This document shows positions 45,893-54,092 of a stretch of DNA of 64,000 nucleotides, piece by piece. Under the pieces are notes generated by a model that was not told the origin of the DNA, searched no databases, and saw only the letters and a program-made list of their open reading frames with translations. Source of the DNA: Oxalobacteraceae bacterium UBA6704 (lineage in GTDB: Bacteria > Pseudomonadota > Gammaproteobacteria > Burkholderiales > Burkholderiaceae_D); assembly GCA_002454505.1 (NCBI GenBank), contig DKJA01000148.1:1-64000 (forward strand). The letters are read 5' to 3'. A program made the translations under genes and the position numbers. Position 1 is the first letter of the stretch; every line of letters begins with the position of its first letter.

Positions 45893-46441
45893 CTATGTAA
45901 TTGGACTGAAGAAAATATTTAGCTTAAATTTTCGACATATCTCAGTAAATTTATCTGTGACCACCCATTCTTCTAAATTTTTTGAATCTCTGGCGATCCC
46001 GAAATCAACTGATATGGATTCTTTAAAGGCCGCTTTCGTTATAATGGGATCTTCGCCCCGCGAGGGGCGAAATGAAGATCGCGCTTCGTCGACAAGATCC
46101 AGTCGGGTTTTTATTTTTGCCAGAAAGAATAAGTGTTCTTGCAATCCCGAACTGATTGTAATCTCATGAAATTCCATTTCGTCTGGCAACTCAATTTCAA
46201 ATATTAGTTTTGCCTTTTTTGAGAAAATCGGAATATCAATATTTGATTGCAGAAAGTCTAAAGATTTCAAGTCGTCTTCGGCAAGCGGGTCTTGGGCGAT
46301 TCCGCGAGATTTGGTAAAGTTGAGGAATTTGCCATCTCCGTCGTTCCAGATGAAATAGCGGGAAAGGCGCCCGGCAGGATCGCTTAATTCGACAAGAGCT
46401 CCTTTTGTTCGAAGTTCCATGTCGAGACTATAAAATTTCAT
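45893..46441 (-). CDS. Putative immunity protein, proximal copy
   Basis: 182-aa protein starting 8 nt after the Rhs stop, the standard place for cognate immunity. It aligns with the distal copy along its full length (GRLSRYFIWNDGDGKFLNFTKSRGIAQ, DFLQSNIDIPIFSKKAKLIFE, IARDSKN, TDKFTEICRKFKLNIFFS), roughly one third identical by eye. The gene is strikingly AT-rich against its surroundings, like the toxin tip of Rhs, which indicates recent acquisition with the tip. Family name Imm11/DUF1629 is tentative. Confidence 0.75.
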   Translation of the reverse strand: MKFYSLDMELRTKGALVELSDPAGRLSRYFIWNDGDGKFLNFTKSRGIAQDPLAEDDLKSLDFLQSNIDIPIFSKKAKLIFEIELPDEMEFHEITISSGLQEHLFFLAKIKTRLDLVDEARSSFRPSRGEDPIITKAAFKESISVDFGIARDSKNLEEWVVTDKFTEICRKFKLNIFFSPIT

Positions 46442-46449
46442 TTTTCACC

Positions 46450-49400
46450 TCATGCACAGGTTATTTTCCCAGTCTTGAACCCTGTTCGTTTTTCTCTTTG
46501 GAGTTCCAGTATTCCTTCCTGTATCCGTCGATAATCCCAACCATTTTTCTCCGCACGGCCCTGCACCTTGTTCAGTTCTTTCCACATTGATTTGTTGTAC
46601 TCCGAGTGCTCCTTGGTCCACCCGCGATGCAGTCCCAGATTCGGATTAGGATCGATGCCCTTCGCTACAGGCAGGTACATCATATTGCTGGCCCCGTTGA
46701 TATCCATCCCTGACTGAATGAAGATCGGATGATCTTTAAGCCGGTACGGAATGATGTGCTGCCGCTGATACCCCTGCCTCGTGGCCATCCACGTCGGGAA
46801 CCGCTCGCCCGACAGTCCCAGCGGATCGACCCATGACAGCGGATTCACCGCATACAACTGCAGGTTCTCCCCGCCGGCCAGCCCGATCGGATCCTGCGTC
46901 ACGAACCGCCCGATATCCGGATCATAAAACCGGAACGTGTTGTAGTGCAGCCCGATATCGCGATCGAGGTACTGGCCCTGGAAGCGCAGGTTCTGCGGGA
47001 TCGCTTTTGCCACGCCGGGCGTACTGGCCACCCACGTCTCGCTGACCGCCGTTCCCCACGTTGCATACTGCGCCGTCCACACCACGTCGCCGGACGCGGC
47101 GCGCAGTTCTTCCGGCAGTCCCACCGCATCGTTATGGAAGTGGAAGACGCCTGAGGTGGCCGGCACTGCATCCACGCCGCTGTCGACCCGTGCCAGCGGA
47201 ACATAGCTGTCCGGCTCATACAGATATGTGGCCACGCTGCCGCCGCGCTGCTCCTGCAGCAGCCGCAGCTGGTCCCACAGGAACAGCGTGGTGCCGAAGG
47301 CGTCGTGCTTCCTGATGCGGCGGCCCAGCGCGTCGTAGTCGAAGCTGGCCAGCTGGCGCACGCCATTGCGCACCGTCTCAACTTCGCGCAGCCGGTGTTC
47401 GCCATCGTAGAAGAAGCGCTGCTCGGTGTGTCGGCCGATGCGCTTCGTCTCGATGCGGCCGTGCACGTCGTATTCGTAGCGCTTGTCCTCGAACGTCGTC
47501 ACGCGGTTGTACTTCACGTAGCCACCCACGTTCGCGCTGTCGACCAGGTTGGCCGCGGCATCCCAGCCGAATACCTCGCGCTGCGCGGCACTGGCGGCGG
47601 AAATGACACGGCCCAGCACATCGTAGCGGTAGCGCGTTTCGCCATGGCGCGAGTCCAGCTTGCGGACCAGCTCACCGGCGCGGTCGTACTGCCATTCCTT
47701 GCGCAGCACCGGTTCATGCGCACCGGCGGTGTTCTGCCACGCCTTGCGGCCCAGCCGGTCGTAACCGAACTGCGTCGACAGCTGCCCTTGCGTGCGGACG
47801 ACCTCGCGGTGCAGGTCGTCGCGTTCGATATCGCTGACGATGGCGCCGTCGATATTGACCTGGTGCAGATGACCGGAACCATAGTGCAGCAGGTTGATCG
47901 TGCGGCCATCGGGCAGTGTGGTGGCACAGCGGTTGCCCAGTTCGTCGTAGCGGTGCTGCAGCGTGCCCAGGTGGCCGCTTTCGGTGACCGGTTCTCCCCG
48001 CGGGCCATAGCCGAACTGCAGACGGTCGTGCACCACGCGATGTTTGCCATCGTCCGAAAACAGTTCCGCCTGCAGCAGCTGGCCCGTCTGATCGTAGCGG
48101 AACAGCGTGCTGCGGCCGCGCACCTGCTTCAAGGTCAGGCGGCCCAGCGCGTCCCGTTCCAAGTGCTGGGTCACCGCATCGGGATCGCCCGCCGCATCGG
48201 TCACCTGCACGGCCAGTCCGCGCGCATCGTGCTCGATGCGTTTGACCGTGCCATCCAGGCCGGTCTCTGCGACGAGGTTGTCGTTGCGGTCGTAGCCGAA
48301 GCGGTAAGCCTCGCCGTTCTCGTTGACCAGCTGCGCCAGCCGGTGCGCCGTATCGTAGACGAAGGTCACGCTGTGGCCCAGTGCATCGATGCGGCGGGTG
48401 GGCAGGCCGCGTGCGTTGCGCTCGTACCGCGTCACGCCTTCGCCCGGATCGGTGATTGCGACAAGGCGGCCGGCGGCGTCGTAACGCAGCGCCTGAACGC
48501 CGCCTTCCGCATCGACGATGCCCGTCACGCGGCCCAAGGCATCGGTCTCGTAGCGCGTTGCGTTACCCAGCGCATCGGTGACGCTGGCCAGCACGCCGCG
48601 CGCGTCGTAGCCGAAGCGGGTCGTCTTGTTCGAGCAGTCCGTGTACGCGATCATCTGCGCACACGCGTTCCACGCCATGTGCTTGTAGCCGCCGCGCGCA
48701 TCGCGGATCGTGTGCGGCAGGCCGCGGTCATCGAGCGACTGTTCGGTCGTAAAACCTGCGGGATCGGTGACGAGCACCAGGTTGCCGCGCGCATCGTACT
48801 CGTAGTTCCAGCGGTTGCCCGCTGCATCCGCTTCCCCCGCCGGCACGTCGAAGCGGTCGTGCCATTGCGTGCGCTCGATCTGGCCCAGCGCGTTGGTGAC
48901 CTGCGTCATCCGGCCCAGCGCGTCGTAGTCGAACAAGGTGATGGCGCCGAGCGGATCGACCGCTTCGACCAATTGGCGATTGTCGTCCCAGCCATAGCGC
49001 CACAGGTGGCCTTCCGCATCGATGTAGGCCGTCGGCTGGCAGTCGGCATTCCATTCCCACTGCTGCTGGCGGTCCAGCTGGTCCGTGACGAGCGTGCGGC
49101 GCGCGGCGAGGTCGTAGCGCAGCGTGTAGGCCTCGCCGTCGTCGGTCCAGTGACGCACCACGCGGGCCGTGGCGCCAGCGCCTTCCCAGTCATAGAAACA
49201 ATGCAGGCCGCCCGGGGTGCCGTGCTCGCACATCAGGCTGTGCCGGTACGCGAATCGGCGCGTGGCCTGTCCGGTACGGTCGATCACCTCGGTCAGTTCG
49301 CCGTGCGCGCTGTAACGGTATTCGACCAGCGTTTCGGCCGGTTCTTCGAGCGCGCCGATAACGAGGCGCAGCGCGGCAATGCGGCGCGGGTGCCTCGTGT

Positions 49401-50634
49401 CGTAGACCAGTTCCACCGCGCGCCCGCAGCCGTCGTTCAGCTGGCGCAGCAGGCCGTCGTCGTAGCGCAGCGCATGCCAGTTGCCGTTGCGGTCCTCCAG
49501 CCGCTGCAGCCGCAGCGTGCCGGCAAAGCCCGGCGCGGGGATGCCGAAATCGCGGTACAGTCCATCGCCGCTCTCCACCACGTACTGGCCCGCCTCGGTG
49601 CAGATCAGGTAATAGCCTTCCGCGCTGCTGTAGTGACTCTCGCCCGGCAGCACGGCGGGAAAGCGCATCGTGCGCCCCTGCGCGTCGCAATAGACGATGG
49701 CCGTCAGCTCATCGCCATCGTCGCGCTCCAGCGTGAGTTCCACTTCGTAGGGCACGCTCCAGCCGATGCCGAACAGGCCGGTGTCGCGGCGATCGTGACT
49801 GCTGTAGAAGCGCGTCCATTCCAGCGGTAGCGCGCCGGGCAGCGTAAAGTCGGATATCTCGCGCAGCACCTTGCCGCCGGTGACCACATTGACGGGATTG
49901 CCGATGAAGTTGCGCAGCTTGCTGCCCACCCACGTGCCCGCCATCGACGCGCCCATATTCATCAGCAGGCAGGGCAGCGCGGATTTCAGCGCCGAGACGT
50001 TCATCCGGCCGCGCCCGCACAGCGCGAGTGCCACGCCGAGTGCGGTGCCCAGTGCGGCGATCCACCACGGCCGCTCGTCTTCGATCTCGCGCACGGTCAG
50101 CGTGCCGCCGCCGATGAACACGTCGCCGGAGCCCTCGGCGATCTTGCCGCCGCAGGTGGTCTGGTCGTCCTTGCGCGATGCCGGGTGGTCGTTGATGAAG
50201 ACGTTGTCCGAGCCCTGCGCCAGCATCGGCGGAGGACCGCCATGCTGGGCGCAGGTGATGATGTCCTTTTCGCCCGGCGCCGCGGCCCGCGCGGCCGCCA
50301 ACGAGTTGATGTTGACGTCCGGCGAACCGCTGGCGATCTTGCCCTCGATCGAGGGCGGGATACATCGGTCGACGAGATCGTTGATGGTGCGGTCGATGAA
50401 ACCATTCAGGCCGCTGCCTTCCATCGCCACGCTGACGCAGAAGCCGATCGCCAGCACGGCACCGAGACCGAGCCCGCCGGTGCCGACCACGAAGCCGACG
50501 GCGGCGACGGCCACCGCCGTCAGCGCGGCGCCCACCAGCGCGCCGACGATCAGCGAGCCGCCCATCTTCGCCAGGTTGCCCCACATCGACGTGTGGGCGA
50601 TGGGATCGGTCAGGCGGGCGGCGGCGGGGCACAT
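46450..50634 (-). CDS. rhs: T6SS Rhs effector with prePAAR/PAAR and AHH-type nuclease tip
   Basis: 1394-aa polymorphic toxin. The N-terminus has a prePAAR motif (AARLTDPIAH, 5-14), two hydrophobic segments (about 26-70), and a PAAR domain (about 75-180, GKIASGSPDVNINSLAAARA, CAQHGGPP, CGGKIAEGSGDVFIGG). YD/RHS repeats form the cocoon from about 240. The core ends with TQDPIGLAGGENLQLYAVNPLSWVDPLGL. The variable tip (about 1276-1394) resembles the AHH branch of HNH/EndoVII nucleases: RQHIIPYRLKDHPIF, MDINGASNMMYLP and LGLHRGWTKEHSEYN; the first motif reads RQH, not AHH. The tip DNA is AT-richer than the core. Confidence 0.93.
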   Translation of the reverse strand: MCPAAARLTDPIAHTSMWGNLAKMGGSLIVGALVGAALTAVAVAAVGFVVGTGGLGLGAVLAIGFCVSVAMEGSGLNGFIDRTINDLVDRCIPPSIEGKIASGSPDVNINSLAAARAAAPGEKDIITCAQHGGPPPMLAQGSDNVFINDHPASRKDDQTTCGGKIAEGSGDVFIGGGTLTVREIEDERPWWIAALGTALGVALALCGRGRMNVSALKSALPCLLMNMGASMAGTWVGSKLRNFIGNPVNVVTGGKVLREISDFTLPGALPLEWTRFYSSHDRRDTGLFGIGWSVPYEVELTLERDDGDELTAIVYCDAQGRTMRFPAVLPGESHYSSAEGYYLICTEAGQYVVESGDGLYRDFGIPAPGFAGTLRLQRLEDRNGNWHALRYDDGLLRQLNDGCGRAVELVYDTRHPRRIAALRLVIGALEEPAETLVEYRYSAHGELTEVIDRTGQATRRFAYRHSLMCEHGTPGGLHCFYDWEGAGATARVVRHWTDDGEAYTLRYDLAARRTLVTDQLDRQQQWEWNADCQPTAYIDAEGHLWRYGWDDNRQLVEAVDPLGAITLFDYDALGRMTQVTNALGQIERTQWHDRFDVPAGEADAAGNRWNYEYDARGNLVLVTDPAGFTTEQSLDDRGLPHTIRDARGGYKHMAWNACAQMIAYTDCSNKTTRFGYDARGVLASVTDALGNATRYETDALGRVTGIVDAEGGVQALRYDAAGRLVAITDPGEGVTRYERNARGLPTRRIDALGHSVTFVYDTAHRLAQLVNENGEAYRFGYDRNDNLVAETGLDGTVKRIEHDARGLAVQVTDAAGDPDAVTQHLERDALGRLTLKQVRGRSTLFRYDQTGQLLQAELFSDDGKHRVVHDRLQFGYGPRGEPVTESGHLGTLQHRYDELGNRCATTLPDGRTINLLHYGSGHLHQVNIDGAIVSDIERDDLHREVVRTQGQLSTQFGYDRLGRKAWQNTAGAHEPVLRKEWQYDRAGELVRKLDSRHGETRYRYDVLGRVISAASAAQREVFGWDAAANLVDSANVGGYVKYNRVTTFEDKRYEYDVHGRIETKRIGRHTEQRFFYDGEHRLREVETVRNGVRQLASFDYDALGRRIRKHDAFGTTLFLWDQLRLLQEQRGGSVATYLYEPDSYVPLARVDSGVDAVPATSGVFHFHNDAVGLPEELRAASGDVVWTAQYATWGTAVSETWVASTPGVAKAIPQNLRFQGQYLDRDIGLHYNTFRFYDPDIGRFVTQDPIGLAGGENLQLYAVNPLSWVDPLGLSGERFPTWMATRQGYQRQHIIPYRLKDHPIFIQSGMDINGASNMMYLPVAKGIDPNPNLGLHRGWTKEHSEYNKSMWKELNKVQGRAEKNGWDYRRIQEGILELQREKRTGFKTGKITCA

Positions 50635-50646
50635 GGCGGCGTCCCG

Positions 50647-51069
50647 TCAGTGCGGCGTAAAGCTGTCCAGTAGCTGCTGCGCGTATGCGGCCTGCTCCTG
50701 TGTGAGTGGCGCGGAACAGGTCAGCGTCAGCACCAGTACCTTGCTGTCACCCAGCAGCAGCGCCGTCTGCAACTGGTGGATGCCGGCGTTGTTCTGCCTG
50801 AACGACGTATTCACTTGCACGGCCGGCAGTTTCGCCGCACCTGCTGTTACGGCGGCGAGCTCGCCCTGTTTGAACTGCTTGACCTGCGATGCCAGCGTGC
50901 GCAGCTGGCGCAGCACGAAGGCTTCCAGCGCTTCGCCTTGCGGCAGCACGTCGCGCGTGACGGCCAGCGTCAGCCCGCCCGGCCCGTGGTTCAGGATCAG
51001 CATGTTGACGCTGCGGTCCTGCGCCGTGTCGGGAACCGCAAAACTGCCTTCGTTGACGTGGTAGTCCAT
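50647..51069 (-). CDS. eagR: EagR/DUF1795-type effector chaperone
   Basis: 140-aa DcrB/DUF1795 protein: FAVPDTAQDRSVNMLILNHGPGGLTLAVTRD, then a long helix LEAFVLRQLRTLASQVKQF and the C-terminal ALLLGDSKVLVLTLTCSAPLTQEQAAYAQQLLDSF. EagR chaperones bind the N-terminal membrane helices and prePAAR of Rhs effectors and load them onto VgrG. Its place between vgrG and rhs, with 11- and 12-bp gaps, is the canonical arrangement. Confidence 0.92.
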   Translation of the reverse strand: MDYHVNEGSFAVPDTAQDRSVNMLILNHGPGGLTLAVTRDVLPQGEALEAFVLRQLRTLASQVKQFKQGELAAVTAGAAKLPAVQVNTSFRQNNAGIHQLQTALLLGDSKVLVLTLTCSAPLTQEQAAYAQQLLDSFTPH

Positions 51070-51080
51070 GTAGGTTCTCG

Positions 51081-53096
51081 CTAGGCTTTGGGCGGCGTGG
51101 GAAACTGCGCATCGACGTCGGCGATGATCGCGCCGCCGCCTTTCGGTGCCGGCACCACGGCCACACCGCCGCCGGAAGGATTGATGTCCACCGGCTTGCC
51201 GTTCACCTGCACCGGCCCGCTGGACGTGATGTTGATGCTCTTGCCGGTGATTGCCACGTTGCCGGCCTTGTCCATGTAGAACTTGGCGTCGCCGCAGGTG
51301 ATCTCGAACGAGTCGCCCGCTTCCATCTTGTAGTGCTTGCCCACCAGCGTGTTCTTGTCGCCGCCCACCTGCTGCAGCGCGTCCACCTTGACGGTTTCCG
51401 TCAGCACGTGGCGGATGCGGCGCGTGGCGTCGTTGCCGATGTAGGACGTGCTGTCGTGCCCCACCGAGCGGGCGGCGTCGTGGCCCACCGAATACGTTTC
51501 GTCGTTCTCCACTTCCGCATCGAGGTTGCGCTCGGCCTGTATCCACACCTGCTCGGCGCCTTTCTTGTCCTCGAAGCGGATCGCGTTGGCATTGTCGTAG
51601 CCGCCGCCGGACGTGGAGCGCGACAGGATGCCGCTCTGCGTTTTATTGGCCGGCAGCGTCCACGCGGGCATCGTGTCCACGTTTGGAATCATGCCCGTGA
51701 TGATGGGGCGATCCGGATCGCCGCCCATGAACGCGACGATCACCTCGGTGCCGATGCGGGGAATCGACGTCATGCCGAAGCCGGCGCCGGACCACGGCGT
51801 GGCCACGCGGATCCAGGCCGAGCTGCGGTCGTCGTACTTGCCTTCGCGGTCCCAGTGGTACTGCACGCGCACGCGGCCGAATTCGTCCGTGTGGATGTCG
51901 TCGCCCGACGGGCCGACGATGGTGGCCGTCTGGATGCCGTAGATCTTCGTGTCGGTGCAGTGGAAGCCGCGGCCGGGCCGCCACGGGATCTTGCGGCGCA
52001 GGCACGTCAGCCGGTTTTCGTAATGGGGTTCTTCGGCCTGCGGCTGCAGGTGTGTCTGATAGTTGTTGGTGGCGTGGTGGTTCACCTCGACAACGAGGAA
52101 CTCGCTGTCGCCGCCGTCGAAATGGCCGGCCAGCCGGAACCAGCGGCCCGGCATCAGCCGGCGGCAGTTGCCGGCACCATCGAACTGCTTGGCGCGCGCC
52201 TCGATCTCCTGCATGCGCAGCCGGGCCAGCGCATCGCCGTCGGCGCTGTCCTTGAAGCCGAAGGCGCCCGTGTATTCGTAGGACTCGATCGGTGGCACGT
52301 CGCCCTGCACGTTCACCGTCGGCACGGAGGCGACCACCGGCCGGCCGCTCTTGAAGTCGTAGCTGGCCACCGCCACGCTGCCGTGCACCAGTTCGCGCAC
52401 GGGCGACCAGTCGCCGATGCCGTCCTCCTCGATCGCGCCGCCGTGGCGCTGGTACTGCACGTCCGGATCGCCATCGACAGGCAGTGCCGCGGTGGTGTCG
52501 TCGCTGACGACCAGCTTGTGGCCGGCCGCGTCGTGCTCGAACCAGTAGGCCAGTCCCGCCGCGGCCCAGCGCCGCGCCAGGTAATTCAGGTCCGTCTCGT
52601 CGAACTGGCAGGCATCCGTCATCGGCCTGGCGGCGCCGGCCACGCGCCAGTCCCAGTCGGCCACGCCGCCGTAGTCGGCGAAGATGCCGGCCGTCTGGTC
52701 GCGCAGCGTCGCCTCGTGGAACAGGTAGTTATCCTTGCGCAGGGCCAGGTAATCCAGCCACGGGCCCAGCCGCGCTTCGTAGTAGGCCAGGCCGCCGTCG
52801 ACCTTCTTCAGGCCGAAGCGGAACACGCGGCCCGTGAAATAACGCAGTGTGCCGTCCTGGCGCACCAGCTCCACGGCCAGCATGCGGCCCTGCAGGTCCT
52901 TCAATTGAATCAGCGCGTCGTCGGACAGCAGTTCGACCGTGTACGAGAAGGGCCGCGACAGGCCTTCGAACGCATCGAGGCGGTTGACGAGCAATGCGGC
53001 TGCCGGGCCATCGTCGTTGGGGAACGACAGGCGGAGGATCCGGTTGGTCTGGAAGCTGTCCTGCAGGCTGGATAAAAGGTCGCGCATCACGGTCAT
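51081..53096 (-). CDS. vgrG: T6SS spike protein VgrG/TssI
   Basis: 671 aa. An N-terminal gp27-like region (FPNDDGPAAALLVNRLDAFEGLSRPFSYTVELLS) leads to the OB-fold/gp5 spike (IVGPSGDDIHTDEFGRVRVQYHWDREGKYDDRSSAWIRVATPWSGAGFG, ... GTEVIVAFMGGDPDRPII) and the beta-helix repeats (YSVGHDAARSVGHDSTSYIGNDATRRI). The short C-terminal tail (GGGVAVVPAPKGGGAIIADVDAQFPTPPKA) carries no obvious effector. It starts the Rhs operon. No baseplate or sheath genes are in the window, so it is an orphan module served by a T6SS elsewhere. Confidence 0.96.
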   Translation of the reverse strand: MTVMRDLLSSLQDSFQTNRILRLSFPNDDGPAAALLVNRLDAFEGLSRPFSYTVELLSDDALIQLKDLQGRMLAVELVRQDGTLRYFTGRVFRFGLKKVDGGLAYYEARLGPWLDYLALRKDNYLFHEATLRDQTAGIFADYGGVADWDWRVAGAARPMTDACQFDETDLNYLARRWAAAGLAYWFEHDAAGHKLVVSDDTTAALPVDGDPDVQYQRHGGAIEEDGIGDWSPVRELVHGSVAVASYDFKSGRPVVASVPTVNVQGDVPPIESYEYTGAFGFKDSADGDALARLRMQEIEARAKQFDGAGNCRRLMPGRWFRLAGHFDGGDSEFLVVEVNHHATNNYQTHLQPQAEEPHYENRLTCLRRKIPWRPGRGFHCTDTKIYGIQTATIVGPSGDDIHTDEFGRVRVQYHWDREGKYDDRSSAWIRVATPWSGAGFGMTSIPRIGTEVIVAFMGGDPDRPIITGMIPNVDTMPAWTLPANKTQSGILSRSTSGGGYDNANAIRFEDKKGAEQVWIQAERNLDAEVENDETYSVGHDAARSVGHDSTSYIGNDATRRIRHVLTETVKVDALQQVGGDKNTLVGKHYKMEAGDSFEITCGDAKFYMDKAGNVAITGKSINITSSGPVQVNGKPVDINPSGGGVAVVPAPKGGGAIIADVDAQFPTPPKA

Positions 53097-53119
53097 CCCA
53101 GGTCGTCTGCCCGCGAAAA

Positions 53120-53150
53120 ATTATACCGACCTCAGCCTTTTTCGTTGTAA
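53120..53150 (-). promoter_or_regulatory. Probable promoter of the vgrG-rhs operon
   Basis: On the minus strand a perfect TATAAT (53120-53125) is preceded at 19 nt by TTACAA (53145-53150). The surrounding DNA is locally AT-rich. Start would fall about 17 nt before the vgrG ATG. Confidence 0.45.
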
Positions 53151-53176
53151 TTTATATATGAAATGTGTGGGCCAGA

Positions 53177-54082
53177 TCAGTGTTCCGGCGTTTTGAACAG
53201 CCGGCCGCCGAACAGCACGCAGAGCAGCGCGGCGACGATCAGCGCGATGCCGGCCCATTGCCAGCCGGTGACGGATTCGCCCAGCAGCAATACGCCGGAC
53301 GTGATGCCGACGACGGGCACGCCCAGGCCGAACGGCGCCACCTTGTTGGCCGGGTGGCGCTTCAATAAACTGGTCCACAGGCCATAGCCGACCAGCGTGG
53401 CCATCCAGCCCAGGTAGGCCAGTGCGATCCACGTGGTCCACGGCGCATCCAGCCATGTCCAGCGCACTGCGGGCGGGTCGAAGGCCAGCGACAGCGCCAC
53501 GAAGGGCAGGATCGGCGTCAGGCAGCTCCACACGAGGAAGGCCAGCGGATCGAAGCCGGGGCTGGCCTGCTGCGCAAAGCGGACGACGATGTTCGATGCG
53601 CCCCACATGGTGGCGCCGGCAAGGCACAGCAGGAAGCCTGCCACGGTAGTCTCGGCATGGCTGGCGGCCGACGGCCCCGCGTAATTCATGCCGAAGCACG
53701 CAAGGCCCAGCGCCGCGATGCCCAGGCCGGCCAGCAGCTGCCGGCTGGGCCGCTCGCCCAGCAGCGCGTAGCCGTAGATCGCGGTGAAGAACATCTGCGT
53801 CTGCAGCAGCACCGAGGCCAGCGCGGCGGACATGCCCACCTTCAGCGACAGGAACACGAAGCCGAACTGCCCGACGCCCTGCGTCAGCCCGTACAGCACC
53901 ATCCACTTCGCCGCGACGGGGGGCGGGCGCAGGAAAAACACCAGCGGCAGCACGGCAAACAGGTAGCGGCCGGTGCCCAGCTGGAACGGCGTGAACCAGC
54001 GCAGGCCGACCTTCATCGCGACGAAGTTCGTGCCCCAGATGACCACGACGATCAGCGCAGCGAGAAGGTCGCGCGGTTTCAT
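53177..54082 (-). CDS. EamA-family (DMT) exporter
   Basis: 301-aa, ten-helix inner-membrane transporter with two EamA halves: IVVVIWGTNFVAMKVGLRWFTPFQLGTGRYLFAVLPL at the start and a second beginning TVAGFLLCLAGATMWGASNIVVRF. Related to YedA/RhtA-type metabolite exporters. It begins 10 nt after the FUSC stop and is the last gene of the M14-FUSC-EamA operon. Substrate unknown. Confidence 0.88.
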   Translation of the reverse strand: MKPRDLLAALIVVVIWGTNFVAMKVGLRWFTPFQLGTGRYLFAVLPLVFFLRPPPVAAKWMVLYGLTQGVGQFGFVFLSLKVGMSAALASVLLQTQMFFTAIYGYALLGERPSRQLLAGLGIAALGLACFGMNYAGPSAASHAETTVAGFLLCLAGATMWGASNIVVRFAQQASPGFDPLAFLVWSCLTPILPFVALSLAFDPPAVRWTWLDAPWTTWIALAYLGWMATLVGYGLWTSLLKRHPANKVAPFGLGVPVVGITSGVLLLGESVTGWQWAGIALIVAALLCVLFGGRLFKTPEH

Positions 54083-54092
54083 TTGAATGAGC

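Noticed and set aside
47305..49830. An 841-codon plus-strand frame inside rhs
   Set aside because: Shadow of the Rhs YD-repeat coding sequence; no ribosome site and no recognisable domain.
45215..53096. A complete type VI secretion gene cluster
   Set aside because: Only vgrG, eagR, rhs and immunity-like genes are present; no sheath, baseplate, ClpV or membrane-complex genes.
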